From contig NZ_CP016201.1 of assembly GCF_001683335.1 (NCBI RefSeq), positions 102,155 to 143,793 of the forward strand: a DNA stretch of 41,639 bases, read 5' to 3'. Shown here piece after piece: positions 1 through 8,895 of the stretch; positions within the stretch are counted from its first letter, which is position 1, and the number at the start of each line of letters is the position of its first letter. The notes below the pieces were generated by a model. It saw only the letters and a program-made list of their open reading frames with translations. It was not told the DNA's origin and searched no databases. The stretch comes from Selenomonas sp. oral taxon 126 (lineage in GTDB: Bacteria > Bacillota > Negativicutes > Selenomonadales > Selenomonadaceae). A program made the position numbers and the translations under genes.

Positions 1-142
1 TCCGTCAGATTGGCGTAGATTTTTTCGTCCGAACTAGGAGGCAAACCGGACGCATAGCAGAGGCTATGTGGAGGATTTGCCGACGAAGTGCGGGCAAAAA
101 AGATGCGCTAAGATGACGGTGCTGAATTTATCAGTGCTTCCT
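1..142 (-). repeat. MITE-like palindromic repeat, copy 1 (cut by window edge)
   Basis: This is the reverse-orientation relative of the repeats at 16802-16965 and 18892-19055. It ends in the same terminal motif (complement of AGGAAGCACTGATAAAT) at 142. The outer ~22 bases of the other end lie before position 1. The centre carries the CATAGC/GCTATG stem with a slightly different loop from the other copies. It ends 11 bp beyond the flavodoxin stop codon, so it would form part of that operon's 3' region. No transposase is encoded. Confidence 0.85.
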
Positions 143-152
143 TTACTGTTCC

Positions 153-641
153 TCAGATCCCCAGCGCCGCGATCCACGAGTTGATCGCCATCGGCGTCTC
201 GCCCATCTCGAAACGGCGGCCTTCCTTCACCAGCGCGCCCTTTGCCGAGGGACGCAGATGTGCCGTCGTCTGTCCCATCGAACTCCCCCCCGATGTCGCA
301 AACGGCACAACGATCTTGCCCGTAAGGTCATAGCTCTCGAGGAAGGTGTTAATGATATGCGGCGCGACGTACCACCAGATCGGGAATCCGACAAAGACGA
401 CGCTGTACTGCGCAAGGTCGGGCAACGCCCCCGCAATCGCAGGGCGGCTCGCGGGATCGCGCATCTCCACACTCGAACGGCTCTTATCATTGTTCCAGTT
501 GAGATCGTCCTGTGTATATATTTCAGCAGGCACGATTTCATAGAGGTCGGCACTAATCACATCCGCAATTTTCTTCGCAACTGTTTCTGTCCGCCGTGAA
601 GGAGAGGCAGAGAAGTAGGCGATCAGCATTTTTCCATACAT
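153..641 (-). CDS. flavodoxin family protein
   Basis: A 163-residue flavodoxin-like FMN protein, probably a cytoplasmic electron carrier or small quinone/nitro reductase. The N terminus (MLIAYFSASPSRRTETVAKKI) has the beta-strand plus phosphate-binding loop of flavodoxins, with SASPSRRTET in place of the classic S/T-x-T-G-x-T loop. The middle segment VGFPIWWYVAPHIINTF and the later FATSGGSSMG are typical flavodoxin FMN-flanking loops. I chose the ATG at 641 because AAGGAGA precedes it at good spacing. An upstream in-frame ATG at 674 would overlap the previous gene and has no better site. The start lies 1 bp past the DUF4127 stop, so it is the last gene of a four-gene unit. The redox partner is not evident. 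Confidence 0.85.
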   Translation of the reverse strand: MYGKMLIAYFSASPSRRTETVAKKIADVISADLYEIVPAEIYTQDDLNWNNDKSRSSVEMRDPASRPAIAGALPDLAQYSVVFVGFPIWWYVAPHIINTFLESYDLTGKIVVPFATSGGSSMGQTTAHLRPSAKGALVKEGRRFEMGETPMAINSWIAALGI

Positions 642-642
642 A

Positions 643-2286
643 CTATTTTCTCCTTGCAAGGTATTCCTGCGCAAAGCCCGGATCCTCCGGCAGGATATCC
701 GACTCGAACATACGGTTCCACGGAAATGTCACGATGACGGAGTCCACCTCTGCAATCGGCGGCAGATTCTCCTCAATGAAACGGTTCATCATGCGCGTCG
801 AACGCATGGAGACCGCATCCATCTTCGTCCCGAGACTGCCGTAGAAGCCGTCCCCGCGCAGCCATGTGAGCTGGCGCGCAATCGTATTGCGGACATTCGC
901 CTGATACGCCCAGTCATCGAGATAGCGCGTTGTGAGGAGATGGTCGATCGAATCCGCGTCCATATGGCGGACGAGCATACCCTCGCCAAGGGCAAAGCCG
1001 GAGCTGTTCGTCGGCGTATTCCAACCCGCATACGCCTGAATCTTATAGAGGAGTCCCCTCTTCTGCAGCTCCGCCATCAGGGCGTTGTCGGAGCCGTTCG
1101 CAAATGCAATGTCAGCAACGGAGACAGGATAGCCCTTCGCCGCATAGTCTGCGACAATATCGGCAAAATACGCCGTACCCTCACGCGGCGTCCCATCGTT
1201 GAGCATGGCATTCGCCTCGTATGTACGCCCATCAGGATTCGTGTTCACCGCGAGCACGACATCCGCCTTCTCCGGTGCGCACACCATCATGCCGCCCGCC
1301 GCAAGCACGGCATCCGAGATTGATGTGCCGATCTTCTCATCCGAGTACGCCGGCACGGTATCTGCACCGCGCCCCCAGTTGTAGCGTGCAAAGACAAAGG
1401 GGATCTCATGCTTCTGCTCGTTCACCGCGCGCGTGAGCATAAGCAGGGCGATCTCATCGATGCCCGCCATCGTCTGGAAGCGCGTCTTGCCGAGATCCGC
1501 ACCCGCCTCCGTCAGATGACGGCTCTCGAGATGTGTCTGCGAGAACGGCGCATTGTCGTCGCGCCCGAGGGTCAGATAGCGGAATGTATCGTGTTTGCGG
1601 AGGAGGGAGATCAGATACTCATTCACCGCATAGTTCTTCTCGCGACGCCCCAGCCAATCGGCAAGCGCCTCCTTCGGGATCAGACGCTCGAGGAAATCAT
1701 ACTCCTTGCGCTCGCGGCGCGTGAGCCCCTCGACCTCCTCCTTGTCACGCAGGAGGGTGTAGCGGAAGATATCCGCCCCGTAGCGGCGGTAGTACTCCGG
1801 CTCCTCGTGCCCCGATGCCTCGCCCGAGCGCGGCGTCCGCATGATGGAGCCAAACACATAGAGCGGTGTCTTCGGATGAGAACGCCGCAGTTCGTCGAAC
1901 CGCGCCGCGCGCGCGAGAATCTGATCGCGCGAATAGGAGTGCTTGCGCGAGCCGACGAGGCTGCCGTAGATCATCGCATCCGAGGAGATGACCGCCGCCT
2001 TTACCCCGGGCTGTGCAAGCGCTGTATCGAGCCATGTCCAGAGTTCGTCAGGATGTCCCCAATCCTCGCGATTCCCGAGCAGCTCTGCCGGAGGAACAAC
2101 GACATCATAACCGACACGCTGCACAACATCCGCCGTCTGCTTGCTCGAGATCGGGCGACTGTCATGCGGCACGAAGACGATCTTGTCCGTGATCGGCTCC
2201 TTCTTTGCCGCATCAACCACCTGCGGCACGAGCAACAGTGCCGTCATTGCAATACAGAGTGTACGAATTAAAACAAATCCCCTCAA
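643..2286 (-). CDS. DUF4127 family exported protein
   Basis: A 547-residue protein with an N-terminal signal peptide (hydrophobic stretch at about 8-22, cleavage likely near VDAA). The mature part begins with IVFVPHDSRPIS and continues with recognisable DUF4127 blocks: VVVPPAELLG, AAVISSDAMIYGSLVGSRKH, and GRDDNAPFSQTHLE at about 240-255. The family has no assigned biochemical role that I can name. Members are usually exported. Translation appears to start at a TTG overlapping the TGA of the upstream gene (TTGA), with GGAGG seven bases before it. This coupling suggests co-translation with the unknown protein at 2283-3014. An alternative ATG at codon 14 would cut off most of the signal peptide and is less likely. 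Confidence 0.85.
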   Translation of the reverse strand: MRGFVLIRTLCIAMTALLLVPQVVDAAKKEPITDKIVFVPHDSRPISSKQTADVVQRVGYDVVVPPAELLGNREDWGHPDELWTWLDTALAQPGVKAAVISSDAMIYGSLVGSRKHSYSRDQILARAARFDELRRSHPKTPLYVFGSIMRTPRSGEASGHEEPEYYRRYGADIFRYTLLRDKEEVEGLTRRERKEYDFLERLIPKEALADWLGRREKNYAVNEYLISLLRKHDTFRYLTLGRDDNAPFSQTHLESRHLTEAGADLGKTRFQTMAGIDEIALLMLTRAVNEQKHEIPFVFARYNWGRGADTVPAYSDEKIGTSISDAVLAAGGMMVCAPEKADVVLAVNTNPDGRTYEANAMLNDGTPREGTAYFADIVADYAAKGYPVSVADIAFANGSDNALMAELQKRGLLYKIQAYAGWNTPTNSSGFALGEGMLVRHMDADSIDHLLTTRYLDDWAYQANVRNTIARQLTWLRGDGFYGSLGTKMDAVSMRSTRMMNRFIEENLPPIAEVDSVIVTFPWNRMFESDILPEDPGFAQEYLARRK

Positions 2287-3014
2287 TGTTCTCCTCCTTC
2301 TCCTGTGCCGTCCTCAGTGGCGGCAGTTCCCCTTTCCCGAACGAGTGCCCACAGAGCTTCCTTTACATCATCGGGCACATTCAGCTTCGTGTCGAACATG
2401 ATGCCGCCCTCCTGCACCGACGCGCCCTCGATCTCGATCATGTCCATCAGCTTATGCCCTTGGAATGTCGTCTGTCCGAGCTTTGATGCGGCAAGCACCT
2501 CGTGAAAATCAACATATACCTTATTCCCGTGAATCTCCACGAGCACGGTATCGGACACATCGAAACGCCCCATCATGCGCTCCACCAACGACAGTGAGAC
2601 ACGCGAGAACACCCACGATACAAAGCCATGATCGGGAATGTTCTTCTCCCGCACGCGATAGACCGCATAGGACTTGTCGCCGGCGTGGACGAACTCCTCA
2701 ATCGTGCCCGAGAGTTCGATTTTTTTATATTTCTTCGATGTCGTACAGGTGAGATCCAGACGCCCGTTTGCCCTAGAACGGAAGACAATGCTCCGCACCG
2801 TCCCCTCCGTCCCGATGTTCTTTGCAATCGCCTCGTTTAGCACAGAGTCGCGGACGAAGAGATGTCCCTCGGCAATCTGCGCCAGTGTCTCGCGATCCCA
2901 TGTGTCGCGCAGCACCGTGAGCGCAGGGCCGTAGTCTTTCACCGCCTCGCGCACACCGCTCCAGTCGATATTCTTCACCTGTTCGATGAAATTTGCAGGA
3001 ATGTCAATGACCAT
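2283..3014 (-). CDS. conserved-looking protein of unknown function
   Basis: A 243-residue protein I do not recognise. It has no signal peptide or transmembrane segment. The first ~75 residues look helical. The remainder alternates short hydrophobic strands (VRSIVFRSRANGRLDLTCT, YAVYRVREKNI, VLVEIHGNKVYVDF) consistent with a beta-rich domain, and the C-terminal tail is Glu/Gly-rich. Its ATG overlaps the DUF2225 stop by one base (TAATG) and its own stop overlaps the DUF4127 start, so it is translationally coupled on both sides. The tight coupling suggests a role shared with the DUF2225 and DUF4127 proteins, but no function can be assigned from sequence. Confidence 0.75.
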   Translation of the reverse strand: MVIDIPANFIEQVKNIDWSGVREAVKDYGPALTVLRDTWDRETLAQIAEGHLFVRDSVLNEAIAKNIGTEGTVRSIVFRSRANGRLDLTCTTSKKYKKIELSGTIEEFVHAGDKSYAVYRVREKNIPDHGFVSWVFSRVSLSLVERMMGRFDVSDTVLVEIHGNKVYVDFHEVLAASKLGQTTFQGHKLMDMIEIEGASVQEGGIMFDTKLNVPDDVKEALWALVRERGTAATEDGTGEGGEH

Positions 3015-3712
3015 TAACTCTTTGCCTTCTCCGCTTCCGCCTTCTTCTCGCGCAGCTCGAGCCAGAGGTTCTGTGTGCGCTCGAAGAGTTTCACATCGTT
3101 CTTGCGCACCTCCTGATCGCTCATGATCTGCGAGAGCATCTGCGTCGCCTTCTCATAATCGCCCATGCGATAGTATGCCGCCCCCGCGATATAGAGCGCC
3201 ATGCTGTCACTCATGCCATTGATCGGATAGTGCTCCGTCATCACCGATTTCTCATAGAACTCGGCGGCAAGGCGCAGCACCTCTGCCTCCTTTTCATGCT
3301 CCCCCGCATCGCGATAGACCCATGCCATGCCCATGCAGTAGCCCGCCTTCTTCTGCAGCGGCCACCCGAGGCGCTCGACAAAGTAGATGCCGAGTTTATA
3401 GGCGCGGATCGCCTCCTCTACCGTGCGCTCCTCGCTATAGGGCAGATGTATCGTACGCCCTTCAAGAAGCTCCTGTATCTTCGCCTTGTCACGCGGGTTC
3501 AGCGGCTCCTCCGTGAACTGTTTCTCATCGGCGGCAAAACCGCAGTGCTCGCACAGCCAGACGCGGTAGCGGTAGGGATTCACCCCCTCATAGTGTACGC
3601 AGAAATCCTCATCCGTCCCCAGCGTGATAAGGCGCGCCTTCATCTTCGTCGCATGCGTTTTTTTCCCGCAGACCGGGCACGGCTTCTCAACCGTATATGT
3701 ATACTCCGCCAT
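3014..3712 (-). CDS. DUF2225 family protein (zinc-ribbon plus TPR-like)
   Basis: A 232-residue cytoplasmic protein. The N terminus carries a CPVC pair at about 12-15 and a CEHC pair at about 54-57, which together look like a zinc-binding ribbon. The C-terminal two thirds is helical, with TPR-like hairpins (YYRMGDYEKATQMLSQI, AGEHEKEAEVLRLAAEFYE). This arrangement is characteristic of DUF2225 proteins of Firmicutes, whose function is unknown. A GGGAGGAAG ribosome site precedes the ATG. It is the first gene of the leftward unit ending with flavodoxin. Confidence 0.85.
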   Translation of the reverse strand: MAEYTYTVEKPCPVCGKKTHATKMKARLITLGTDEDFCVHYEGVNPYRYRVWLCEHCGFAADEKQFTEEPLNPRDKAKIQELLEGRTIHLPYSEERTVEEAIRAYKLGIYFVERLGWPLQKKAGYCMGMAWVYRDAGEHEKEAEVLRLAAEFYEKSVMTEHYPINGMSDSMALYIAGAAYYRMGDYEKATQMLSQIMSDQEVRKNDVKLFERTQNLWLELREKKAEAEKAKS

Positions 3713-3741
3713 CGTACTTCCTCCCTACCGAAATTGAGTCT

Positions 3742-3750
3742 AGCATACCA
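3742..3750 (-). promoter_or_regulatory. candidate extended -10 promoter of the DUF2225 operon
   Basis: On the minus strand TGGTATGCT reads as a TGn extended -10 element, about 30 bp before the DUF2225 start codon. There is no convincing -35 hexamer 17 bp upstream. It is the best promoter candidate in a 110-bp gap that also holds the preceding terminator. Confidence 0.35.
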
Positions 3751-3771
3751 TAAAATAGGGAAAAAGGAAAG

Positions 3772-3803
3772 AATCCCCTCTGCAACGAAATGCAAAGGGG
3801 ATT
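3772..3803 (-). terminator. intrinsic terminator after the amylase/glucanotransferase gene
   Basis: AATCCCCT pairs with AGGGGATT, and TGCA with TGCA, around the loop ACGAAA, with one internal mismatch. On the minus strand it is followed by a pyrimidine-rich CTTTCCTTTTTCC run. It lies 19 bp past the stop of the 3823-7272 gene and so ends the glycogen cluster. Confidence 0.75.
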
Positions 3804-3822
3804 GTTCTGCTCCCTGTGCGGC

Positions 3823-6800
3823 TCACCGATGGTAGCGGACGCAGAGAGCTTGGAGTTTCTTCGGGTCGAGTTCGAGGAGGTAGTCCTTCTTGAGACTCCA
3901 ACGCCAGTTGATGCCGACGGTGCCGGGGGTGTTCATGCGGGCGCGCTCGTCGAGGGCGAGGAGATCCTGCATGGGGATGATCGCCATGCGGGCGCGGGAG
4001 GCGTACGCCGCCTTGATGAGGCGCTTACAGATGGTTTTCGGGCGATCCGAGGTCGTGCCCATGAGATTTGCAAGGGTCTCGCGCATCACTTCGTCGATGT
4101 CGCGCGTGAACCAGCCGACGGTCGTGTTGTTGTCATGCGTGCCCGTATAGACGATGCTGTTCTCGGGCGTAACGAAGCCGACGCGTCCCGACTCGTTCGG
4201 CTCAAGCATGAAGTGGACAATCTTCATGCCGGGGAAGCCGCAGTCGTCACGCAGACGCTCAACCTCGCTCGTGATGATGCCGAGATCCTCGGCGACAATG
4301 TTCATCTCACCAAGCTCCCTCTCAATCTCATCGAAGAAGGGCTTGCCCGGTCCCTTGAGCCAGCGGCCGTTGATCGCGGTCGTCGCCTTGCCGTCGACCG
4401 ACCAGTAGGACTCGAATGCGCGGAAGTGGTCGATGCGAATGATGTCGACCTGTTCGTGCAGCTTGTGAAAGCGACGCTTCCACCACGCGTAGTTCTCCGC
4501 CTTCATCGCGTCCCAGTTGTACTGCGGGTTGCCCCAGAGCTGTCCATTCGCGGCAAAGTAGTCGGGCGGTACGCCCGCAACCGTGCGCGGTGTACCATCC
4601 TCATTGAGGTCAAAGAGGTGCTGATGCGCCCACGCATCCGCGCTGTCCTGCGCGATAAAGATCGGCATGTCGCCGAGGACTTCGATGCCCTTCTTCTTCG
4701 CATAATCGTGCAGACGATTCCACTGGAGATGGAACACGTACTGCTTGAAGCGATCCAGTTCCACCTCATCCCCCTGCCGCTCGGCAAGTGCCGCAAGCGC
4801 AGCGGGATCGCGGTGCTTGATCTCATCCGGCCACTCTGTCCAAGGTTTGCGTGCGTATTCTTTCTTTGCCGCATGGAAGAGGGCGTAGTCATCCAGCCAG
4901 TACGCCTCTTTTTCGCAGAAGGCTTGGAACTCCTTGTCCTTTGCACTCTTCTTGCGGAACGTCCGAAATGCCTTTTCGAGCAGATCCTTCTTGAACTGCT
5001 TGACGCGCTCAAAGTCGATGAACGCCGTGTTCGCCTCGTATGGCAGGAAGAGGTCCTTCTCTGTCAGCCAGCCGCGCGCGGAAAGATCCTCGGGGTCAAT
5101 CATCATGATATTGCCCGCGAATGCGGAGATGGACTGATAGGGCGAATAGCCATGTCCAACGGGGCTGAGCGGCAGAATCTGCCAGATCTTCTGCCCCGCC
5201 TCGGCGAGAAAGTCGAGGAAGCGATATGCCTCCTTGCCAAAGTCGCCCACGCCGTATTTTGACGGCAGGGAGGTCGGATGCAGGAGGACACCCGCCTTAC
5301 GTTCGTAACGTTGCGGCTCCTCACGCTGACGCAGGAGGAGTCCAAAGAGCGGCGGAATCTTGATCCGCAGGCGTCCGCGCTCCACCTCGTATGTGCGCGA
5401 GGGCTTGAACGCATCCTCGAACACGCCGCAGGCGAAGTCGCTCACCTCCACATCAATGGTCTGCGTCTCGGTAAGGTTACGGTTGAATGCGGCGATAAAG
5501 ACACCGTCCTCCTTCTCCTGATTGAACACATCGTAGCCCGAGCGAATGGTGCGTGCGTAGGCGATGACATCACCCGCACCGTAGAGCGGCAGGATATCGC
5601 CCGTGCGCAGTGCATCGTTCTCGTTGCGGATCGCGATAAAACGCTCAAACCAGCTACGGATCTCCTTGTTGCCATGCACCCAGTCGTAGGGGCGGCGATT
5701 AAACGGATCTTTGAAGCCCTCCATGCCGATCTCGTCGCCATAGTAGACGCTCGGCACGCCGGGATAGGTCATCTGCCAGAGGGTTGCCATGAGGAGGCGG
5801 CGCGAGCCGAGATCGAACTGCTCCGGCGTCATGCGCACGCGCGACTGCTCGATGGCGGGCATCCCCTCATAGTAGGGGACGCCGGCGAGTACGGTGATCG
5901 CGCGCTGTACGTCATGGCTGCCGATGAGGTTCATCATCGCATAGAGATTTTCCTTCGGGTAGTTCTCGATCTGGCTTGCGAGCCGTCGTGCTGTCTGGCG
6001 TCCATCGACCGCGCCCGTGAGGAAGTCGAGCATCATCGTGCGCAGCGGATAGTTCATCGCCGAATCCATCTCGCTCCCAGAGAGGTATTCGCGCGGCGTC
6101 CCGTAGGCGACCTTGTTCGAGGCATCCTCCCAGACCTCACCGATCATGACGGCATCGGGGTTGCGCTTCTTGAGCTCGGCAAAGAACGTCTTGGAGAACG
6201 TCGGCGGGAGCTCGTCGATCACGTCGAGGCGCCAGCCCGCAATCCCCTCGTTCATCCAGTGGTGAAGCACGCTGTCCTTGCCTGTGATGACGAAGTCCAT
6301 GTAGGCAGGGTCGGTCTCGTTGACGTTCGGCAGCGTGTCGAAGTCCCACCAGCAGTCGTACTCGTTCGGATAGTTGCGGAAGTGGTACCACGAGTAGTAC
6401 GGCGACTCCTTCGACTGGTACGCGCCGAGCGAGCTGTACCGATGCTGGCGGTTGAAATAGATGCTGTTGCTGCCCGTATGGCTGAATACGCCGTCGAGGA
6501 TGATGCGGATGCCGCGCTCCTCTGCCGCCGTGACGAGGGCACGAAAGTCCTCAATATCGCCAAGCACGGGGTCGATCTTGTGGTAGTCTCCCGTATCGTA
6601 GTGATGGTTGCTCTCGGACTCAAAGACGGGGTTGAAGTAGATGCACGAGATTCCGAGAGACTTCAGATAGTCGAGCTTCTCTATGACGCCGCGCAGATTC
6701 CCGCCGAAGAAATCATAGGCAATGATCTCCTTCGTGTCAGGATCCTTGAGATACATGGGGTCGTCCGTCCAGTCCGCGCGGATGACCGCGCCCTTCTTGC

Positions 6801-7272
6801 GGACGATGGTGTCACCCGAACGCGCGAAGCGATCCGGAAAGATCTGGTACATAACGGCGTTCTTGAACCAGTCGGGCGTGCGCGCTCCCTTGTTGTAGAT
6901 TGTGATCTGATAGGACTCGGGTGCAGCGTTGCAGAGTGTGCCGACACCTCCCAGCATCTCCGGATTGTTCCCGTAGAAATAGGTGCCGCTCTCCATTGTG
7001 ATGATGAAGTAATACCAAACGAGACATCCATAGTCCGGCAGCTCAAACCATGCGGTATAGAATTTCTGCTCGTTCTGTCCGTCCTTTGTTTCAAGTGGGA
7101 TCAGACGCTCCCCCGTCTGATCCTGCCAGAGGCGCACGAGTACCTGATGGATCGGCTCGAATGTCCGAATGCGAATGCCGAGCCGCAGACGACTCCCCGC
7201 CTCCGCCGCTCCGACGATGGAGCGAAAATAAATATTCTGTGAGTTGTGCTCCACCTGATACGATTCCAGCAT
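3823..7272 (-). CDS. bifunctional GH13 alpha-amylase/neopullulanase - GH77 4-alpha-glucanotransferase
   Basis: A 1149-residue fusion. Residues ~1-130 form a beta-rich N-terminal domain. Residues ~135-650 are a GH13 amylase, with the nucleophile Asp350 in GWRLDV, acid/base Glu379 in MIGEVWED, and Asp454 in GSHDVQR. Residues ~658-1149 are a complete MalQ-type GH77 enzyme starting at KAGVLLHPTSLPSKYGVGDFG, with the nucleophile in RIDHFRAFESYW, acid/base in VAEDLG and a THDNNTT motif. One polypeptide could thus trim branched or linear maltodextrins and disproportionate the products. No signal peptide is visible, so it should act in the cytoplasm on glycogen-derived dextrins. AAGGAGAG precedes the ATG. 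It follows glgA after a 159-bp gap, and whether it shares the glg transcript is unclear. Confidence 0.93.
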   Translation of the reverse strand: MLESYQVEHNSQNIYFRSIVGAAEAGSRLRLGIRIRTFEPIHQVLVRLWQDQTGERLIPLETKDGQNEQKFYTAWFELPDYGCLVWYYFIITMESGTYFYGNNPEMLGGVGTLCNAAPESYQITIYNKGARTPDWFKNAVMYQIFPDRFARSGDTIVRKKGAVIRADWTDDPMYLKDPDTKEIIAYDFFGGNLRGVIEKLDYLKSLGISCIYFNPVFESESNHHYDTGDYHKIDPVLGDIEDFRALVTAAEERGIRIILDGVFSHTGSNSIYFNRQHRYSSLGAYQSKESPYYSWYHFRNYPNEYDCWWDFDTLPNVNETDPAYMDFVITGKDSVLHHWMNEGIAGWRLDVIDELPPTFSKTFFAELKKRNPDAVMIGEVWEDASNKVAYGTPREYLSGSEMDSAMNYPLRTMMLDFLTGAVDGRQTARRLASQIENYPKENLYAMMNLIGSHDVQRAITVLAGVPYYEGMPAIEQSRVRMTPEQFDLGSRRLLMATLWQMTYPGVPSVYYGDEIGMEGFKDPFNRRPYDWVHGNKEIRSWFERFIAIRNENDALRTGDILPLYGAGDVIAYARTIRSGYDVFNQEKEDGVFIAAFNRNLTETQTIDVEVSDFACGVFEDAFKPSRTYEVERGRLRIKIPPLFGLLLRQREEPQRYERKAGVLLHPTSLPSKYGVGDFGKEAYRFLDFLAEAGQKIWQILPLSPVGHGYSPYQSISAFAGNIMMIDPEDLSARGWLTEKDLFLPYEANTAFIDFERVKQFKKDLLEKAFRTFRKKSAKDKEFQAFCEKEAYWLDDYALFHAAKKEYARKPWTEWPDEIKHRDPAALAALAERQGDEVELDRFKQYVFHLQWNRLHDYAKKKGIEVLGDMPIFIAQDSADAWAHQHLFDLNEDGTPRTVAGVPPDYFAANGQLWGNPQYNWDAMKAENYAWWKRRFHKLHEQVDIIRIDHFRAFESYWSVDGKATTAINGRWLKGPGKPFFDEIERELGEMNIVAEDLGIITSEVERLRDDCGFPGMKIVHFMLEPNESGRVGFVTPENSIVYTGTHDNNTTVGWFTRDIDEVMRETLANLMGTTSDRPKTICKRLIKAAYASRARMAIIPMQDLLALDERARMNTPGTVGINWRWSLKKDYLLELDPKKLQALCVRYHR

Positions 7273-7305
7273 AGCACCCTCTCCTTTCCTAAAAATAAAC
7301 GCACA

Positions 7306-7359
7306 GAAACCACTGGAGAATCAAATGTTCTTATTTGAACCAAATTCACCAGCGGTTTC
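7306..7359 (-). promoter_or_regulatory. long inverted repeat upstream of the amylase/glucanotransferase gene
   Basis: GAAACCACTGG at 7306 is mirrored by CCAGCGGTTTC at 7349-7359, and an inner perfect TCAAAT/ATTTGA pair surrounds GTTCTT. The whole 54-bp element can form one long hairpin. Alternatively it could hold two LacI-family-like half-site clusters (AAACCGCTGG resembles a partial catabolite-response element). It ends 34 bp before the ATG at 7272. A short perfect ATGTGT/ACACAT repeat lies nearer the glgA stop (around 7413-7430). The 159-bp gap shows no clear U-tract terminator for glgA. Confidence 0.5.
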
Positions 7360-7431
7360 ATAGGGGGTGCGTCACGAAAGACTCAAACTAGGACAACCCA
7401 CGCACAAATCGGATGTGTGAAAAGACACATG

Positions 7432-8877
7432 TCAGCCCTCGAGCAGGAGGCGCTCATAGAGCTTTTCGTACTCCTTCGCCGAGCGTTTCCAGCTGAAGTC
7501 ACTGTGCATTGCAGTAAAGATGAGCTGCCGCCACTCGCGCAGATTGCCGTATGCCGCAAGAGCACGCTTGAGGGCATACATCATCTGATGCGCATTGTAT
7601 TCGTAGAACAGGAAGCCGTTGCCCTTGTCCACGTCCGAGCGGTCGAACTGGACGACGGTATCCTTCAGCCCCCCCGTCTCACGCACAACGGGAATGGTGC
7701 CGTAGCGCATGGCGATCAGCTGTCCGAGACCGCATGGCTCGAACATGGACGGCATGAGGAAGATATCCGATGCAGCATAGATGCGCTGTGCAAGCTCATT
7801 CGAGAAGCGGATGTTGATCGACACCTTGTTCGGATAGCGCCACGCGAGTTCCTTGAACCAGTCCTCATAGCCGCGGTCACCCGTACCGAGCAGGACGAAC
7901 TGCACGTTCTCGTGCTGAAGGATCTCATCCAGCACGCGCACGACAAGATCGAGCCCCTTGTTCGCCACGAGGCGTGTGATCATTGCGACCATCGGCGTGC
8001 GGCGGTTCTCCGGGAGTCCCAGATCGCGCTGCAGGCGCACCTTGTTGTCACTCTTGCCCTCGACCGCCTTTTTCACACTGTAGTTGACGTAGAGGTTCTT
8101 ATCCGTCTCGGGGTTGTAGACATCGTAGTCAATGCCGTTCACGATGCCGAATAGTTCCTCGCGGCGCTTGCGCAACAGTCCTTCAAGATGCTCTCCGTAG
8201 TAGTCGTACTGGATCTCCTCGGCGTAGGTCTTGCTGACGGTCGACACATAGTCGGCGTAGATGATGCCGGCTTTCATAAAGTTGACCGCATCGAAGAACT
8301 CGAAGTCGCCGTTGTTGAAATACTGCCAGTCAAGCCCCAACACATCCGTCATGACATCCTTCGGGAAGACCCCCTGATACTTCAGGTTGTGGATGGTAAA
8401 GAGCGACTTGATGCCGGCATAGCGTGTATCGTCCATATGCTCGAGCTTTAGGAACACGGGGACGAGCGCAGAGTGCCAGTCGTTCGCGTGAACGATGTCC
8501 GGCCAGAAATCCAGTGCAGGCAGGAGGTTGAGGACAGCGCGGCTGAAGAACGAGAACCGCTCGGCATCGTCGGGATACCCATAGAACCCCTCGCGGTTGA
8601 AATACTCCTCGTTGTCCACGAAGTAGTAGGTCACGCCGTCCAGCACATACTTGTCAATACCGACGAACTTATCCCGCCACGCAACGTTCAGAATCCCGTC
8701 GTAGACATGCTCCATCGATTTCCGAATCTCCTCGGAAATCGCACCGTACTTCGGCAGAATAACGCGGCAGTCCACCCCATCCTTTACAAGCGCGGCAGGG
8801 AGCGAGCCCGCCACATCCGCAAGACCGCCGGTCTTGACAAAGGGAACTGCCTCCGATGCTACATAAAGTACCTTCAT
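7432..8877 (-). CDS. glgA: glycogen synthase (ADP-glucose type)
   Basis: A 481-residue GT5 glycogen synthase that transfers glucose from ADP-glucose to the non-reducing ends of alpha-1,4-glucan. MKVLYVASEAVPFVKTGGLA at the N terminus holds the KTGGL nucleotide-sugar motif. The C-terminal Rossmann half has MPSMFEPCGLGQLIAMRYGT and RETGGLKDTV, the usual active-site loop. I chose the ATG at 8877, where GGAGG lies nine bases upstream, over the ORF-opening codon at 8973. The resulting length matches the family (about 477). A strong leader hairpin (8896-8929) lies directly before the ribosome site. It is downstream of glgB in the operon. Confidence 0.96.
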   Translation of the reverse strand: MKVLYVASEAVPFVKTGGLADVAGSLPAALVKDGVDCRVILPKYGAISEEIRKSMEHVYDGILNVAWRDKFVGIDKYVLDGVTYYFVDNEEYFNREGFYGYPDDAERFSFFSRAVLNLLPALDFWPDIVHANDWHSALVPVFLKLEHMDDTRYAGIKSLFTIHNLKYQGVFPKDVMTDVLGLDWQYFNNGDFEFFDAVNFMKAGIIYADYVSTVSKTYAEEIQYDYYGEHLEGLLRKRREELFGIVNGIDYDVYNPETDKNLYVNYSVKKAVEGKSDNKVRLQRDLGLPENRRTPMVAMITRLVANKGLDLVVRVLDEILQHENVQFVLLGTGDRGYEDWFKELAWRYPNKVSINIRFSNELAQRIYAASDIFLMPSMFEPCGLGQLIAMRYGTIPVVRETGGLKDTVVQFDRSDVDKGNGFLFYEYNAHQMMYALKRALAAYGNLREWRQLIFTAMHSDFSWKRSAKEYEKLYERLLLEG

Positions 8878-8895
8878 CCCAATATCCTCCTTTAT

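Noticed and set aside
5278-7242. 654-codon plus-strand frame
   Set aside because: Complement of the amylase domain, which has all catalytic motifs on the minus strand.
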